From: Hyphomonas chukchiensis
Lineage (GTDB): Bacteria; Pseudomonadota; Alphaproteobacteria; Caulobacterales; Hyphomonadaceae
Assembly: GCF_000682695.1 (NCBI RefSeq)
Contig: NZ_AWFG01000074.1
Coordinates: 124,001 to 188,000, forward strand
Reading direction: 5' to 3'
Length of the DNA: 64,000 nt
The position numbers were made by a program, and so were the translations under genes. Under the pieces are notes generated by a model. The model was not told the DNA's origin. It searched no databases and was given only the letters and a program-made list of their open reading frames with translations. The stretch's first letter is position 1. Each line of letters starts with the position of its first letter. Below, piece by piece: positions 61,556 through 64,000 of the stretch.

Positions 61556-64000
61556 TTGAAAATCGACGCGTTTTCAGATTGGAGCCGTGTGGACGCGGCA
61601 TTCACGGCGGCACTTGAGCTGCCTGAGAGTACTCGTGAAGCATGGCTGCAAAACGAACTATCGGACGCTCCCGATATGCTGCGCTTGGCAACAAGACTAC
61701 TGAGGCGAGAACGAGAGAGTCAGACAAGTTTTGATGAACTCACGTCCCTCCGCGACATGGTTCTGTCCGACATCGCGGCGGGTATGGATGACCCGTCTGG
61801 AGACCCGAGGATCGGCGCGCGTTACGGGCATTGGCGCGTTGTTAGACGTATAGGATCCGGTGGCTTGTCAGTCGTGTACGAAGCCAAGCGCGCCGATGGT
61901 CGCTATGAGCAAACGGTCGCCCTGAAGGTCATTCGCGGCGGCATGCAGAGTGCCGACATCATTCGGCATTTCTTGAGAGAGCGACAGATACTGTCTACAC
62001 TGGATCATCCCGGCATCGTGCGTATTCTTGATGGCGGCGAGACCGCGACGGGCGCGCCTTGGCTAGTGATGGACATGGCGCTCGGGCAATCCATCACGTC
62101 CTATTGCGATACGGCGGGTCTTGGCCTCTTTGCACGCATGTCATTGGTAGCAGACGTGGCTGACGCCGCCCAATCTGCGCACAGTAAGCTGGTCGTGCAC
62201 CGTGACATCAAGCCCGACAATATTATCGTCTCGCGCGATGGGCACGCACGCCTACTGGACTTTGGTGTTTCCAGTCTCGCGGATGGGGTAAATGATCCGG
62301 GCGGCATACATGCGATGACGCCTGAATACGCTTCGCCGGAGCAATTGAGGCTGGAGGCGACGTCTACCGCCAGCGATATTTACCAGCTTGGACGTGTCCT
62401 GGCAGAACTCTGCGAACCCTTTTCACAATCCGCAGACGTCAAGGCGGTCATCGCCAGAGCAACCGCAGATGTCGCAACGGTCAGGTATTCCTCCGCTGCG
62501 AGTTTCGCAAATGATCTGCGACGCGTTATTGACGGAAGAGCGCCTGAAGCGAAGCCTGACACCCGGCTGGAAGCAAGCTTGCGACTCATACGGCGCAACA
62601 AGATACTATCGGCTCTGTCAGCGGTGCTGCTCGCCGGCCTCGCGGGCTGGGGAATAACACTCTCCATATATACAAAAGAAGTGGAGCACCAACGGACTGT
62701 CGCCATTGCCGCCGCAGACAGGGCCGACAGAGGCAAAGGCGTTCTGCTCGATATCTTCCGTCGGCTCGACCCCCTTGAGCAGGATGGAATTAGCTCCAGT
62801 GTGGCAACATCCGTCAGTCTTCTCGAGCCGACGGTCAGGGATGTGCGCGAACGCTTGCCCGATGACCCGGCCCTTCAGGCAGAGCTGATCGGTTGGGTTG
62901 CCCGCGCCAAGGAAAGATCAGATGAAACTGACGAAGCGAACGCGCTGGCGAGCGAAGCTGTCGCCCTTCTGGCATCTTCGGGAGACCGAACTTCTACGAC
63001 TTATGCCGCCGCACTTGCGTATCGCGGGGCCCTGGATATCGATCTAGGTAACCGCGAAGAGGGCGAGACCTTGATCAAAGAAGCGCTGACCATAGCGCGA
63101 TCTGCTCCCATCTCCGATGAGGAAGCGCTCGATACATTCCTGAGCGCAGCCTGGTCGAAAGGCAGCGACTGGATTTCACTTCGGGCCTTGTTTGAGGAAG
63201 CGCTTCCCCGAGCCCTTGCCACAGGTTCAGTCGAAGCGGAGATCGAAGTGCGCTCAGGTCTTGGCCGCGCGCTCGGTGAGCTCGGTGAACTGAGTGAAGC
63301 TGAAGCCCAGATCAGCCAGGCAATCGCTTTAACCGAAAGTATCTATGGCGCCGATCACCCGCGACTTGCCCTTCCGCTTTCAGATATGGGACGCATACTC
63401 AATGATATGGGGAGATCAGAGGAATCTATCGCGACCCACCGTAGAGCACTCGCAATCTCAAGTGCGGCCTTCGGTCCAGACAATTCCTCAACGCTGTCTC
63501 ACCAAAACAACCTGGCGCTCGCCCTCCTCGGTGCGGGAAGATCGGATGAGGCGATCACCTTGTTTGAGATGAATCTCGCATCACGCATACGTACAGAAGG
63601 TGCAGATTCGCTTGATGCAGGGGAATTGCTTCAAAACCTCGCCGTGACGCAATCTCAAGCAGGGCGCGTAGAAGATGCTCTCGTTTCGCTTGCACGGGCA
63701 GAAGCAATATTTGATGTCCGTTTGGCTGAAGGGAATCCGCGGCGGGCCTTTCCGGCGCTTACGCGTTCAGCAATATTGCTTGATATGAAGACCTATGGCG
63801 AGGCCGAGCGAAATGCCCGGCGAGCATATGATATTCTGTCAAAGACCCTTCCAGCAGGCCACTATGCCACGGAAGTTGCCCGTTGCCGTATAGGCATGGC
63901 GCGACTGGGTCTTGGCGACAGGAAAGGCGCACGTTCCTATTTGGAGCCATCTCTCGCAGCGCTGGCCAGTCAGACGGGAGCGCCTGCTGCCTACGTCGAA
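61556..64000 (+). CDS. Membrane Ser/Thr protein kinase with TPR-like sensor half, partial
   Basis: 815 codons are open to the right edge. The start is TTG at 61556 with AGAAAGG upstream; an in-frame stop at 61538-61540 limits earlier starts, and the only alternative is a GTG at 61589. The kinase domain spans about 90-330: Gly-rich RIGSGGLSVVYEAK (99-111), VALKVI with Lys124, Glu142, VVHRDIKPDN (Asp217) and LLDFGVSS (235-237), then MTPEYASPEQL. All catalytic residues are present. One membrane helix lies at 351-371. The remainder carries TPR-like repeats (e.g. LGRALGELGELSEAEAQISQAI; LNNLALA-like QNNLALALLGAGRSDEAITLF), probably periplasmic and sensory. It lies 182 nt after the ECF sigma gene and probably phosphorylates it. 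Confidence 0.92.
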   Translation, partial: MKIDAFSDWSRVDAAFTAALELPESTREAWLQNELSDAPDMLRLATRLLRRERESQTSFDELTSLRDMVLSDIAAGMDDPSGDPRIGARYGHWRVVRRIGSGGLSVVYEAKRADGRYEQTVALKVIRGGMQSADIIRHFLRERQILSTLDHPGIVRILDGGETATGAPWLVMDMALGQSITSYCDTAGLGLFARMSLVADVADAAQSAHSKLVVHRDIKPDNIIVSRDGHARLLDFGVSSLADGVNDPGGIHAMTPEYASPEQLRLEATSTASDIYQLGRVLAELCEPFSQSADVKAVIARATADVATVRYSSAASFANDLRRVIDGRAPEAKPDTRLEASLRLIRRNKILSALSAVLLAGLAGWGITLSIYTKEVEHQRTVAIAAADRADRGKGVLLDIFRRLDPLEQDGISSSVATSVSLLEPTVRDVRERLPDDPALQAELIGWVARAKERSDETDEANALASEAVALLASSGDRTSTTYAAALAYRGALDIDLGNREEGETLIKEALTIARSAPISDEEALDTFLSAAWSKGSDWISLRALFEEALPRALATGSVEAEIEVRSGLGRALGELGELSEAEAQISQAIALTESIYGADHPRLALPLSDMGRILNDMGRSEESIATHRRALAISSAAFGPDNSSTLSHQNNLALALLGAGRSDEAITLFEMNLASRIRTEGADSLDAGELLQNLAVTQSQAGRVEDALVSLARAEAIFDVRLAEGNPRRAFPALTRSAILLDMKTYGEAERNARRAYDILSKTLPAGHYATEVARCRIGMARLGLGDRKGARSYLEPSLAALASQTGAPAAYVE

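Noticed and set aside
1-64000. CRISPR array, tRNA, rRNA, prophage or insertion sequence
   Set aside because: No spaced direct repeats, cloverleaf sequences, transposase or phage proteins were found on reading both strands.

Overview
The window is about 64 kb of moderately GC-rich alphaproteobacterial DNA. The mix of large TonB-dependent receptors (TBDRs), SapC-family proteins, Caulobacter-type XylR operator sequences and lipoprotein glycoside hydrolases suggests an aquatic member of the Caulobacterales/Hyphomonadaceae. That placement is inferred from gene content only. I see no rRNA, tRNA, CRISPR array, insertion sequence or phage gene.

Layout. (1) 1-11891, L-fucose module, mostly minus strand: an operon of two paralogous GH29 alpha-L-fucosidases, L-fuconate dehydratase and an aldo/keto reductase that runs off the left edge; a divergent mutarotase; an IclR regulator; two TetR regulators; a GPH-family sugar symporter; a TBDR. 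(2) 12145-14420: a hypothetical protein and a PBP4-type D,D-peptidase. (3) 14535-19918: one minus-strand operon of two small unknown proteins, an N-acyl-D-amino-acid deacylase-like amidohydrolase, an epoxide hydrolase-like enzyme, a flavoprotein and a TetR regulator. A perfect 24-bp palindrome lies in its promoter region. (4) 20003-47611, glucuronoxylan/xylose module: GH3 (two), GH115, GH43, GH10, an acetylesterase, aldose epimerase, a xylose/H+ symporter, xylulokinase, xylose isomerase, a transaldolase-family protein, a LacI-type regulator, and a TBDR followed by SapC, cupin and tryptophan-halogenase-like genes. (5) 47686-59800, peptide-scavenging-like module: TBDR, two Tat-exported gamma-glutamyltransferase homologues and two exported amidohydrolases. 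(6) 60235-64000: a small exported protein, an ECF sigma factor and a membrane Ser/Thr kinase with a repeat-containing sensor half, cut by the right edge.

How the genes work together. In module 4 the outer-membrane receptor, extracytoplasmic xylanase, glucuronidase, esterase and xylosidases would break acetylated glucuronoxylan to xylose. The MFS symporter imports xylose, and XylA/XylB pass it to the pentose phosphate pathway. Near-palindromic 14-bp boxes of the form TGWTAGCGNTAMCA occur in all four divergent intergenic regions of this module, so a single LacI-type repressor (29636-30694) probably controls the whole set. In module 1 the signal-less fucosidases probably act in the cytoplasm on imported fuco-oligosaccharides, and fucose is oxidised through fuconate. 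An inverted repeat in the divergent fucose promoter shares its core with a palindrome before the IclR gene.

Most worth follow-up: the TBDR-SapC-cupin-halogenase cassette inside a xylan locus; the ECF sigma/kinase pair, in which the usual acidic region-2.2 residues are replaced by Asn-Thr-Thr-Met; and the palindrome-controlled operon of unknown substrate.
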